From Branchiostoma lanceolatum (taxonomy: Eukaryota; Chordata; Leptocardii; Amphioxiformes; Branchiostomatidae): DNA of 64,000 nt. The position numbers and the translations under genes are program-made. The number at the start of each line of letters is the position of its first letter. The first letter of the stretch is position 1. Positions 14,101 through 25,378 of this stretch are shown here, in pieces. The notes beneath the pieces were generated by a model that saw nothing but the letters and a program-made list of their open reading frames with translations, searched no databases and had not been told where the DNA came from. Location: the NCBI RefSeq assembly GCF_035083965.1, contig NC_089724.1, forward strand, positions 20,602,974 through 20,666,973. The letters are read 5' to 3'.

Positions 14101-17100
14101 TGGTCGGTCGTCTTCACCTCCTTCAATACAACATAAAGACGTTTTGTCAAAGGACACGTCATTGATGTTTATGATGTTCTTAACTGTCTCTTCTTTAGTC
14201 TGCATTATATATACAGATTATGAATTTGCTTGATTTGCATATAGCGAACGCCATCAAGCTTGTTTTTCTTCACATTGCTCATAAGAAACTTTCATTAGAA
14301 ATATGTGTCATCTGGGAAACTATAAATACCACGGCAATTTTCACCACTGATGTTAAAGTGTCTGATTTGCATCCTACTCACCTTGGTCAACGCCAGTTTT
14401 TCCTCCACAGTTTTGTTCATTCCATTGACGACCATATCCCTACTGAGGTCATGCATGCTGTAGTCGTTCAAGAAGAGCCCATTGCCCCTCATGTCCTCCA
14501 TGTCTGTCATTCTAAGGACACACAAAAGGGCAACATTGTGAGAATTAAGATTTTTATGCAAATAATGATTACGATGATGTCAGTGCTAAGAATTGTTACA
14601 TTCATGAATGTAAAACTTTTCATTGACGACTCTACATGATTTGTCTGCTGATAAGGATGCTAAGACGAAGCACTTGTGCAAATGTACTCATATAAATGCC
14701 ACCACAGAACAATACTCACACAGGTGTACAGAGGAAGACGACGGAGTTCCAATCAGGGATGTGTTTCATCTGCCCGCGGAGGCTGAGGAACCTGTGAGAG
14801 GTCGTCACCGGATCCTCCGCTGCTTCCCCTTCCTCTATGGCCTGCATGATCGCCTGCGCATCTGGTGTGAGAAAATCAAAGTTTTAAGTCTTCATGAGGA
14901 CCAAACGCAAAGATGTCGAACCGTAAGCTATGGTGTCAGCAACATTTGCTTTGTAAACCTAGCTAGAATTACTACAATGAGGCCCATACCACGAACTGCC
15001 CTCACAACATTGATAAGGTGTAATTATGTCTTATGATCTTTCCTTGAAAGTCTTACGACCATCATTACGATTGTGGTGTGAAAAAGTCAGATACACAGTT
15101 ACTACATCAACTTTACATTTGATGTAGATTTCAAACATTAGATACGCCTTGTGTAGAAGCGCCACTGACCCAACGGTTGCTGGTCTGCAGCTGCAATCTG
15201 ACTCATCTGCAGCCCCAGCACACCCTCCTTCGCGTCAACTGGAGTCGGCTTGACGTCAGATGCCGCGATTTGCTTCATTTCCTTTTTGTCTGTAGAGGAA
15301 ATGTCTTAGTTTTTATACTTCTCTTAAGGTGTAATGGATATGTAGGTTAAAAACCCTTTCTTACCAAATAATGTACAAGTTCTCCGACATGTCAACCATT
15401 TATAACCCCGTTGAAAAATGTGTAGTTGATGCTGACAGAAAAGTGCATCGCATTAGTTCAGACAAGAAAACTATGAAATATTTTGGACAGCAGGCATACT
15501 CAAATCTTTGGGGTCGTCCTTGACAAGCTGGTAGGCCATCAGCTGAGGGTCGTTAGGCACTTCTTCTGCATCCAGGTTCAGCTCCTTCATAGCCTCCTTT
15601 ACAACTGCACTGGGATCTTCAGGGATTGTTGTCTCCATAGCTCCGTCCTCTGGGGGCGGGATGTTTACCTTCGATCTGACTTCTTACACTGCAGTATACC
15701 CTACTCCACATTCTTTCTAACATGTACAAATATTTCATTTATAATGATTTGTTGGAGAAATGTAAGCAACTGAGCTCCGGTGGTTATCAATCTGACTCGA
15801 GTGTATCTTGTTAGAGCTGGGTGGGTCATACACATCACTCAGTTAAGGACTAAATTAAAATGACTGTCTAGTATCCTCAATGAAATTACAAGGTGCCCGA
15901 CACACATGTTACCTTGCACTTTGCTTCCCGAAACGTTTGTCGATCCAGGCAACCTTCCCTTGTCGCCATCTTTGATTTCATAGGAGTTCTTCCTTGCGAT
16001 GTCGCGAGAGCCCGTCTCCGTATCGGAATGATCGGCTACGTCCTGTCTGACCGGATGATCAGACACTAGCTCAAAGATGCACGATGGATGCCGAATTATC
16101 TTTTTAATAGAAAAATATCAATCAGAGTCAACAATATTTAGGATCAGAGGAATGTGAAAGTAGTAGCCCATTGTCATATAACGCCAAGAAGCACATTATC
16201 TAAGATGAAATATATCTATCGTCCAGCAGGGTCTTACGTTTTTCCAGGTGAACTCCATCTGAGGCCTGACCATGCTGAATGTGTCATTAACCATCTCGGA
16301 CAGGATGTCAGGCAACATGCGGTCTGTGGATGAAGAAAATTGATACTGGAATGAATAATGAATTCAACAAGTGTAGCAGATTAGTAGATCTAAGCCATTT
16401 ATTTACTTGATTGATTGATTGATCGATCGATCGATCGATTGATTGATTGATTACAAAAATTGATACAAAACCTAGAGCAAGTCAAACCATTCGTGAGCGC
16501 CACATTTACAAACAAGAGTCCGAAGACCCCAAATCTCCATGAAATTTGTTTTTGTATATATATATATATATATGTATATTATGCTGTTTTTTATTTGCCC
16601 AAGCTATTTGTTGTTGCTGCTGCTTGTTGTGTTTTATGTGCCATAGGTTGCTTGTGCCTCTCAAATGTGCCCTTTTACGAAAGCTCTTGAAATAATCATG
16701 TTAACGTTACCTACCTATTCCTTCACCAACCATGTATATCTCCATGTCCGATCGGAAAAGAATGAAGAATGGGAAGAGACTGAGAAAGCTGCGTGCCGGA
16801 ATGGGGGCGAACTCCGGCGCTGCGAGACTGCTGTGTTTCTGGACGAGCGAGGTATGGCTGTGATTGTCGAACAGCATGCGGAAATAGGTGGCGCTGTTCT
16901 CAGTGGACGTGAGCGTCTGCAGGTGATGGGCAGAACAAAAGGCAAAACGTTCCTTTTCGTGGCTCACAAGATTTAATTTACAAGTAACAAGATGGATCTG
17001 TCTTTGACGAACAGCCCGATACATCTGAGAAGCATCACGTTCCTTACTTACCTTCAATTTTCTTTGTTCGTAATAAAGTTTGTCAGTAATAAAAATGAAT

Positions 17101-19389
17101 CGAAATGCACCCTTTGAAGTGTAAAAAGGTCGCGCGACGTTTGCAGCAGACCGTGTATTACCTGAAACTCGACCTCGACTTCGCAGTAGGACTTGATAAT
17201 GGACTGGAGAATGCCCTGCACCAAGGGAAGGAGTCCACGCCGCCGGCTGTAGTACCGGATGGTAAGCCCCTCGCTGCTTTCCTCCTGAAAATACGTAATT
17301 ACTCATTCTTTTTCATTACATTCATTACTCATACTTTTCTGTACATCACATACACGTACTCACTCACACTCACTCTCTCCCAGAGCTTAGCCAGTCGTAC
17401 TGCAACCCGAAAAAAAACGAAACGACCTAAACGAGCAGAAAAGAACCGAAATCAAGAATATTTTCAGCGAAAACGGGTGTTTTCGGTTGTTTTCGGTAAT
17501 CGATGAGTATTCATTAAATACTGTACCAGAAACAACCAACAAGAATGATAGATTAAAACATTGCCATGGCGACGGTGGCCTTTGAGTGGAAGTGCATGGC
17601 GTTGCTTAACGAAGGTTTGTGTCCTACGGACTCTTGGTTTCCCGTTTGTTCTTTTGAAAATTGTTTTAGGTTGTTTTCGGCTTACTTTTGTTGTTGTTTG
17701 TGATTCGTTTCTTGTTCTTTTCGTTTGTTTTGCGGTGGTTTTCGGTAATTAGAGAGACCGGGGATGTAAACGGACACTCTTTCAAGATATCCCGCTTATA
17801 ATAGGCCCCCATTCCACTTGACGGTGATCGCGCTGCGCTCTCACTACGACCTAAATCGGAGTTGTATAACCCTTGAATTCATAATTGGAATATCATGCAA
17901 AATGTAAAAGTATGATTGAAAAGACAACAGCACACATAGCGTAAAACGATTCTTGAAATTCGTTGAGCGCTGTGTTGAATTTTAGGTCGCAGAAAGCGCG
18001 CGGCGAGAGTGCCGTCCTAGTGACATGGGGGTATAAACAACATTAACGGTAAGAAAGGCCGGGTGTGCCATTTTTATATAGACGCGACAGTACCTTACAA
18101 ACGAAGCTTGGGGGTTTGATCTTCGGGAAAGTATACCGAGCCTGTTCGTGAAGGTTGTCCAGTTCGTCGATGAAACCTCTCACGTGACGAGCCAAGGTTC
18201 TCAGGGTCTTATCGTTCCCATTGTCTACATACACCGACTGCATGTTGGCTCCAAATTCACACAGCAAAGCTTCCTAAAGCGAACAGTTTACCGATTTAAC
18301 TTCAATCCCGGATGTGAAATGTACCTTACGATGATTCATGCACATCTACACATCTGACAATATATCCGGCAGACTGATCTAAGAAACAATTATATTTCTA
18401 TCAAGTTGCAGCACATACTGCGTAATGGAATATGCATGTTTTCAACATAATCTTATAGAGTCTCTATGCAGCTCTTATATTCTGCCGTATTGATGGATAG
18501 GGATGATGGATAGGGAGATGAACACAGCGACTACCCCTAGAAATATTGGTACATGTGTTGGTACCTGTGGTTTGCCGATGAGTTCGCTGGCGGCTCGTGC
18601 TATCCGTAAGATGTACTGGTCCGAGTAGGTCTGATTGGGGTGAAAGGTCCATACCTTGATACCAGCACGGTGCCGAACAAGCTGCGGATGACATCCATAC
18701 ATCTGATATATCTTTCTTCAATTATCATATAGCAAATGAAGGAAAGGTGCCAAGGCCTAAGAAAAAAAAAATTGTGTTTCCAGCTACCCGATCGACCATA
18801 GCCTTTTTTTTTTTGTCAACCGCCGGCAATAGACATAAAATTTTAGATCTGACGTCTGAGTGATGAAACGTCGTAGAAACGTTTTCCAACATGTACCCTT
18901 CATTTCTGTTGCAGAAAATATCATATAAACAGACCAACCAAGTACTTGTCTTGGTACAAGTACCTATATAATCAAAATATGATGATGTAAATACCACCGT
19001 CCTGATGCAATTCAATTTTAGCATTCAAAGTGTTTAACTGTATCTGTTGGATCACTTCGTCTAGAATCTAAAAAAAGGCCAAAAAAAAGAGAAAATCCCG
19101 TCAAACAGACCCTAACTTTTAAGGACCGTACTCGGAAACACAGCATTAATTTTTCTAGGCCTAAACAGCCTAAATGTATTAATGGATTATGGCTATGTAC
19201 CGGAAGAAAACAAAAGAACGACACACGGTATCGCATACCCAAATTCAAATACAGGAGATTAGTCAAAGGTGCCGAGTCGAGTAAAACCTTTTTCTCTCTT
19301 TATCACAAGTCCAAAATTACCTTCCAGACGTCGTCTCCATACGTTCCCCTGAGATACCCGTGGATGGCGTCCAGGTACAGACCGTACAT
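11143..19389 (-). CDS. GUCY1B2: Atypical soluble guanylate cyclase, beta-2-like (H-NOX + HNOBA + cyclase, C-terminal CaaX-like box), 18 exons
   Basis: Heme-containing cyclase making cGMP from GTP, expected to respond to NO or O2. Exons in transcript order: 19389-19321, 18681-18565, 18273-18094, 17284-17162, 16916-16715, 16323-16238, 16099-15913, 15649-15500, 15289-15170, 14861-14720, 14511-14382, 14120-13974, 13663-13517, 13124-12968, 12747-12638, 12464-12375, 11698-11516, 11361-11143. Total 2559 nt, 852 aa. The start [12 protein letters not shown] follows an in-frame stop. Visible residues: proximal heme His104 (LDNLHEQ), Y133-x-S135-x-R137, a [20 protein letters not shown] coiled coil, metal-binding Asp562 and Asp606, guanine-selecting Glu602 and Cys672, and transition-state Asn679 and Arg683. 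All active-site residues sit in one chain, unlike vertebrate alpha1/beta1, so homodimer activity is inferred. The tail of about 160 aa ends ICNLL; mammalian beta-2 also ends in a prenylation box. Exon 12 may start at 14117 instead of 14120. Confidence 0.94.
12080..12206. repeat. 127-bp repeat, copy 1 (intron of the guanylate cyclase gene)
   Basis: The same 127 bases recur without mismatch at 14977-15103 in the same orientation. This copy sits in the intron between the exons at 12464-12375 and 11698-11516. It begins ATGAGGCCCATACC and ends CACAGTTACT. No terminal inverted repeat or coding potential was seen; it may be a fragment of a dispersed element or a local duplication. Confidence 0.9.
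12295..12310 (+). repeat. Short (GTAG)n tandem run
   Basis: Four to five copies of a GTAG unit in an intron of the guanylate cyclase gene. Confidence 0.7.
14977..15103. repeat. 127-bp repeat, copy 2 (intron of the guanylate cyclase gene)
   Basis: Identical, base for base, to 12080-12206. It lies between the cyclase exons 15289-15170 and 14861-14720. Perfect identity over a spacing of about 2.9 kb means recent duplication, recent insertion or gene conversion. Confidence 0.9.
16407..16453 (+). repeat. (GATT)n/(GATC)n microsatellite
   Basis: A run of GATT units with an inner block of GATC units, in the cyclase intron upstream (on the minus strand) of the exon 16323-16238. A short TA dinucleotide run follows at about 16555-16573. 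Confidence 0.9.
17804..18033. mobile_element. Candidate MITE with imperfect terminal inverted repeats (cyclase intron)
   Basis: The left end (GGCCCCCATTCCACTTGACG, from 17804) and the reverse complement of the right end (TACCCCCATGTCACTAGGAC, from 18033) align for about 50 bases, both running into a GACCTAAA motif. Length is about 230 bp and no gene is inside. It sits in the intron between the exons 18273-18094 and 17284-17162. The target duplication is not clear. Confidence 0.4.
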
Positions 19390-20763
19390 GTCGTCAGGGT
19401 TGTCTCCGTGCACTCCCGGCTCTTAACCTGCGCCTTGTACTGTGCTTGTTGGCAGCACCCCCCAGATCGTACCAAATGGGTGAAAAGTCACAGATCTTCA
19501 TAACTTCAAAAATGACAAATCTTTGCAAATACATACATCAGCAGAGCTCGCGAGTAAACACAACAGTAAATCTTACTAAGAAAGTGGCTTAGGAAACTCA
19601 CTTGCAGCACACGACCTGAAGACTCGCTCCGGACACTACACCTCGCGATGTGCAGTCTCCCTGCCCCACTGCGCGCGCGCTTGTCTGTCTGTGACATGTG
19701 GCAGGCCGAGTCATCTGCTGTTGTCAGGTCCACAGCCCGCCATGAATGGGACCATGCCGCGCGAAGCCTGGCTTTGACAGTTCAATCAGCACCAGGCAGA
19801 CTTGACTGGGTTTATCATAAAAAGTCAAAACCCTCTATGGGCTCTAAATCTACCAAGACGATCTTGATGAACTGTACACATATACTGAGATAATGCTTAC
19901 TCTTTAAGAAGCACCTTGCGAAGGACATAAATCTGTTCTTTAAGAGGTACGAAGTGATACAAAACAGGTGTTTTTACGTTTATTTCTTTTTCTTTTTCTT
20001 GATTAAACATGTCAATCAGTTACCTTTGTCATATAGTAGAAAGAATACGGCAAAGAAAACGGCCGCTACAGCTTGTTTTGGCAGGTCAATTCAGTTGTCT
20101 TTTAATGTGTACGCTTTGAGTTTAACGAATTCGAACGAGTGTCAGAGCAGGACCTTGAAAACAAGAACAACCACCATCCCATTGGCAGATGGCCGGCTAG
20201 AACATCATCATCATTGAAACTCCATAATGAGGCTTTGAATGTAGGATGTCGATATACAGGCTATAGCTATTGTCGGTTTTTATTAAGGAACGGTACCCCC
20301 CCCCCCCCCCCCCCTCTCCCCCTATACACAGACACACGCGCGCACACACACACACACTACGCCTGGGGATATGCAAATCGTCTGCCGCAAGGTATGCAAA
20401 TGTTAGTGTGCTCTGTTGGTTTTCTGACGTCGGGTCCTTGCGTTGATTTGATTTTGAAAGGCGCTAACAGGGGTTGCGAGAGCACCATATCATACTGTCA
20501 ACAGGTCTTAGCTATTTTCAAGCTTAACAATATTAACAAACAACCTTTAAAAAAACGGAAGCTGTCTTAAAAAGGTATTAAAATCTGAGTCACACTTTAT
20601 ACAACTTCATAAAACAATTAAGTCCATATTTATGCTGCGCACCCCCGGTTAACGAAAATGGATAATGCCAAAGTGTTGTCCGGGCATTTCTGAAATCATT
20701 CACGCTTTGCTGACCAGCCGACCACAGGTTAATTACAGTAGGGAGGGACGGCGCGTATTCAAC
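19390..20763. other. Intergenic stretch, cyclase promoter side to sulfotransferase A
   Basis: This holds the upstream region of the guanylate cyclase (minus strand) and of sulfotransferase copy A (plus strand), again a divergent pair, here about 1.37 kb apart. A poly-C run of about 19 bases (20297-20315) and a short CA repeat (around 20340-20358) are present. No exon was recognised. Confidence 0.5.
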
Positions 20764-23700
20764 ATGAGGGCAACAATCCTCACGTCCTTTCTCTGTATTA
20801 TTGGATTTAGTTGTGCTTCAATGTTGGTCTTCATTTTGTACCTAACCACACATGGAAAACATATGGAGGCTGGCTCGATCGAGTGGAACACAGGCGTTGT
20901 AGACAACTCCATAAATACCAGGCGACACGGCGAGATTGTCAGAAGAAATGGGGTCGGTAGTCTGTCGGACACCGTGGCCGTTTCAGACAGGTATGTGTAC
21001 ACCACCCACGGCATAGTGGTGAGAGGGTCATAGTCACAACTCTGACTGTATTATATATCCTTATCAAACAGAAATTCTATTGGAAAAGGGATGCAGACAT
21101 TTATACTGTATCCGAATGGCGCACTATATGTAACCGAACTCCAAGCATATGTATACTGCAATAGCTCAGCTACGGACCCATTCAGCGTTCAAATTGCCAT
21201 TCAGAGCGTTGTGCATGGTTACAGTAACTGCCTCTGACAATCGGACAAATGAAGGTCTTAATTTTCAGTAACATAGGAACCTCCTAGTTTGAGGAGTAAT
21301 ATGATACTCGATGTAGTCTGAGGAGTAATATGATACTCGACTCCACTGTCATGGTTACAGTTTAGCATTTTCACATGAATTTGTTGTCCAGGCGAGGGAT
21401 TTGTGAATGTTTGAAAGGAGCTGTGAAGGAAGGGAGTATTTGGGCAGAGTAACTAGACTCGTGACCATGCGCGGTAGGTCGCTAGCTTTGTTGTCTTGGC
21501 AGATTGGTGGAGCCTGATCTTCATGTTTTGTGTCCATGGGGAGATAAGCTATCAAACGGACTCTAGTAGGTCTGCGCTATGATCTCCACGTGCACGGGTA
21601 CCATGGGGAATCACAAAGCCCATGGAAGCTAACGGGAGCTTACGGTAACCGATGGGATAAGCGTCCACGGCGTTAGAGCTTCGAGTAAGACAGATTGGTG
21701 AGAACAATGGTGTGCACGTGCCTATCATCATTACGTCGTTCACATTTGTAAGCCGCACGACTGATCATGTCTATTGTCAACTTATTGTGACCCTGTTGAC
21801 TTGCTACAGTTTACTACCGTTCTGTATCCTTTCAGAAAATACATCGCCGATAAATTGGGAGATCCACAGAGGAATCGACCTCACATCGTGTCTGCTGGGG
21901 ACACGGCAAATAAACAGCCTTCTGTGAGACGTGTCATCGCTGGGAGGGAAAACAGCCATTCTTTCCGTCCAAGCGAAACCATCAAGGTGGAAAACAATGT
22001 TTCCCCACAGTCTCAAGACAGACACAAAGATTTGGTTAGTATATATAGTGGTGAGCATGGACAGAGAAAGAACGAACCTTGGGTAGAACATAAGCTGAAC
22101 CAAGGAAATCACCAGCCACTACCTGTTGTGAAGGAGAATCTTCGCACAAGGTCAACAAGTATGATTAGAAAGGAATTTAGACCTGTCGGCCAAGGACAAG
22201 TCAGCCATTTAGTCCTTCACAACAGTTCCGATAGCAAAAAAGAACATGATACGCCAAAAGTAGAATCTCGCAAAGAGTTGCCTCTTGTTGTTGATGGGGC
22301 AAAGCGGACTGGACTGCTTACTCCTGGACAAAAGGAAACACTAAGCAGTAAAGATAAACTAACTTACCAGCCACATCACTTAGGACGAAACTCTACTTCA
22401 AAATATGAACACAGTGAACACGAGAAAAAGCCGTTGGGATCGAATGTAGAAACAGAAAAGACTTTGGATAATCACGCCGTTAAGATCAATAAACAATTCT
22501 CTGCATTGAATGTTACTGCCTACGCAGGGAGTAATGAATCTGTCAATGCCTTACCGATGCCTGCTAAAAGTAAACGTTCACCACTGCCAGTGATTGAAGA
22601 TGGAATAGAGATAGTCCACGCTGAAAGCTACCAACAGACTCATGGAGATGTGTGCGCTCCTAAGAAACATTTCGTGTGGATCAAGGTCCATAAGGCCGGG
22701 TCGCAAACCACAAACCCAATCTTCGAACGATTCGCCTACAAGCACCATCTGAAGGTCAGGGTTATGTTATCAACTATTCAAAACGGAACTTGCAATGAGT
22801 TCTGTTATTTTATTATCTCGATTTGTCAGGTCATGTTAGATAAGCGTTTGGCCTGTCTCTTCATCATTAAGTTGTATATGCCGTTTGTGCCAGTATGTAT
22901 GTGAACTTGAGTAGATTGACTACGTATACCACAGACATCAGAGATAACCTTCACTTCTTGCGCCTCCCTCCCATCGTTTTATTATCCAGCTATTGTTTGG
23001 TATCTCCAACGGACCGACTGTGTATTGGCCGCATTCTCCGAGAGGGGGCTTGTATGTCCAGACCCGGAAGGGAGGGCTGTTCGACGCCTTGTATGTTCAC
23101 AGGTAAGTTGCCGCTGTAGTGATATCGATCTCATTTCTAATTTCATACTTGTGAAAACATCACGGAACAATTTTTCATTATCATATAGTGACAAAACTGC
23201 ATGCAGAAATATCTGAAATAGTCGCGTATGTCTGCTCTGGTGTACCAGCTGCGTACTACAATATATAACAGAAATAGCTTGATCTATATCTGCTGTAACA
23301 GTTGTTCTTGTTAACGTTGTTGTAACCTTTTGCGTAACCTCCATAGCTACAATCATCTCTGAAAGGTTAACGTTGTAAGGTCAGGTCAGTTAAAATGTCA
23401 ACAGAAGTAGACAAGCAATACATCAGTTTACGAGGTTCGATCTTACAATGTGGTGGTTATTTTTATTCATTACCTATTATCAACTTTTGCCTCAAATTGT
23501 AATTAACAGATAAGCAAACAATGACGTTCTTGTCTTTACAGTCGTTACAATAAAACATGGATGCGAGCCCACTTTCCCAACGACACGGTGTATTTGGCCA
23601 TTGTGAAGGATCCGTTCTCCCACTTCAAGTCCAGTTTTCACTACTACCGTCTACAGCAGCACCTCAACTTACAAGACTCCTGGAACCCGATCAAGATGTT

Positions 23701-24415
23701 TCTCAAGAACCCCTGGAAATACAAAACAGAGGCATTGTATCAGGGAATACGGTTCGACAAAACCAGAAACGCACAACTCTTTGACCTGGGATTTCCCGTT
23801 GAGAAGTCACACGACATGATATGGGCCGAAGAATACATCAAACAGTTAGACATGGACTTCTTACTAGTGATAATTCTAGAACATTATGCAGAATCCTTGG
23901 TATTAATGAAGAGATTAATGTGTTGGGAACTGCTCGATATTCTATTAGTAGAAGATAGATTAAACTCTCGAAATTACCGGTACAAGCACTATCGTCCCAC
24001 ACAAGAAGAGTTGGTGAGGTACAAGCAGTACGCAGAGGCAGAATACGCGATGTACGAACGATTCAACAAGTCCCTGTGGAACAAAATCTCACAGCAGAGT
24101 CAGGACTTCTTCCAAGAGGTGGAACACTACAAGCAGGTGACGAAGCGAGTTCGAGATTTTTGCAATGCCAACTCAACGAAAGAACTTGTTATTTCAGCTT
24201 CTCCGTGGAATCCTCAATATAAAATGAGACAGTCTACATGTACCTACCTCAAAATACATGACTATGAATGGAGAAAATATTCGTGGGCACAGCTTCGCTA
24301 TCCACCACGTATCAAACGCCCCTTGCGACTTGAATACTACAACAACATTAGCAAGTATCACGACAAGCTGCTAGCTGCGGCCAGAAATGACTCTGCAGAA
24401 ATGGGGAGATCATAG
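20764..24415 (+). CDS. Gal3ST-family Golgi sulfotransferase, copy A (long stem), 4 exons
   Basis: Predicted type II Golgi enzyme moving sulfate from PAPS to a galactose-type acceptor; the substrate is unknown. Exons: 20764-20990, 21836-22754, 22990-23102, 23542-24415, giving 710 aa. The chosen ATG gives MRATIL with one membrane segment (about residues 5-27), as in copies B and C; an in-frame ATG at 20665 would add 33 residues. Exon 2 encodes an unusual polar, charged stem of about 280 residues. Then comes the 5'-phosphosulfate loop KVHKAGSQT (359-367) and the 3'-phosphate motif in AIVKDPFSHFKSSFHYY (Lys442, Ser450). The C-terminal domain carries LFDLGF, FLLVIILEHYAESLVLMKRL, MCWELLDILL and YAMYERFNKSLW, all matching Gal3ST enzymes as remembered. 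Vertebrate members are about 400-490 aa, so the extra length is the stem. First of four tandem copies. Confidence 0.88.
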
Positions 24416-24431
24416 CGTAAGGGCTATACGA

Positions 24432-24437
24432 AATAAA
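24432..24437 (+). terminator. Poly(A) signal AATAAA of sulfotransferase A
   Basis: Seventeen bases after the stop codon, which would make a very short 3' UTR. The following stretch 24440-25378 up to copy B shows no exon. Confidence 0.5.
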
Positions 24438-25378
24438 AGTGTTTGTCCATTGACTACTTCATTGTAGTACTGACTTCCAGTTCCAACTTGGCATTTTTTT
24501 TTATTACCTGAGGTGTGAAGTGAACATTAAATATACACCAGGTTACCATCCTGAAATCATATTGTATTGTTTTTAATTGGCATTCACGTGATCATCATAA
24601 GATGCTCCGGCTACATTTATGAGTGTAGACGGACGAGTTTTGTTCAATGGTTACATCTTCTCCTCACCATGTCCTTTACAGAACAAAGATAATGAGCTGC
24701 CATCTAAGTATGTGGGGCATTCTATTCATGCCATGCTTTGAGGAACTTTGAGGACTTAGGTAATTGATAGAAAAGTTGAGTAAGTGAATAAGCATGCTTT
24801 CGTCGGCAACGACGGTTACTTTATTGAATTCAACCTAAAATCCTTTAAACTATGTAGGTAAGACGAAAGTCGCTTTTAGTTGCCAACGAACAAACAAACA
24901 ATCTGAAAATTCACCCAACAGTTGCTTTTGTTATGACCTGTAAGCAGCCATGCATGGAATACAATGCCCTTTGACCTTTGGTGGTCGCCCTGCTTACTAT
25001 TGTGACACAGGTGTTTGTGGACCAACCGGTTCTTCTAGAGGACAATATGGCGAATTTAGAGATAATCTAGTGTATCAGATGTGAAATAAAAGAGTAGCAT
25101 CAAATCTCTTCTCTTTGTATCAAAATTTTATCAACTGAAGGAAAAGTGAGTAATTGTCAACATCAGGCAACAATTCCCATGCTACATACTGTGCATTTGC
25201 TACTCCAAAAACGGTTGACAAATCTACAAGACAACGCACACCCCCTTTTCAGAATAGCTCGATCCCAGGGTCAGGGAGCTTTTGAGGTTTCGCTGTAGTC
25301 TAACATTGTTAAGCGTTTCTCAGAAGTCATATCCAAATTGTTGTATAAAATATCTATTAGCAGCCAAATCCTACAAAC

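Noticed and set aside
17395..17755. Possible inverted repeat of GAAAAC/GTTTTC-rich blocks in a cyclase intron
   Set aside because: The two sides are similar in composition only; I could not align them convincingly.
19022..19071. Exon candidate [10 protein letters not shown] of the guanylate cyclase
   Set aside because: It has an acceptor, but exon 1 joins exon 2 directly in phase ([12 protein letters not shown]), giving the expected H-NOX spacing.
20665..20763. Upstream ATG adding 33 residues to sulfotransferase A
   Set aside because: The other copies start only a few residues before the membrane segment (MRRGP, MRKDP, MSQKP), so the ATG at 20764 is preferred.
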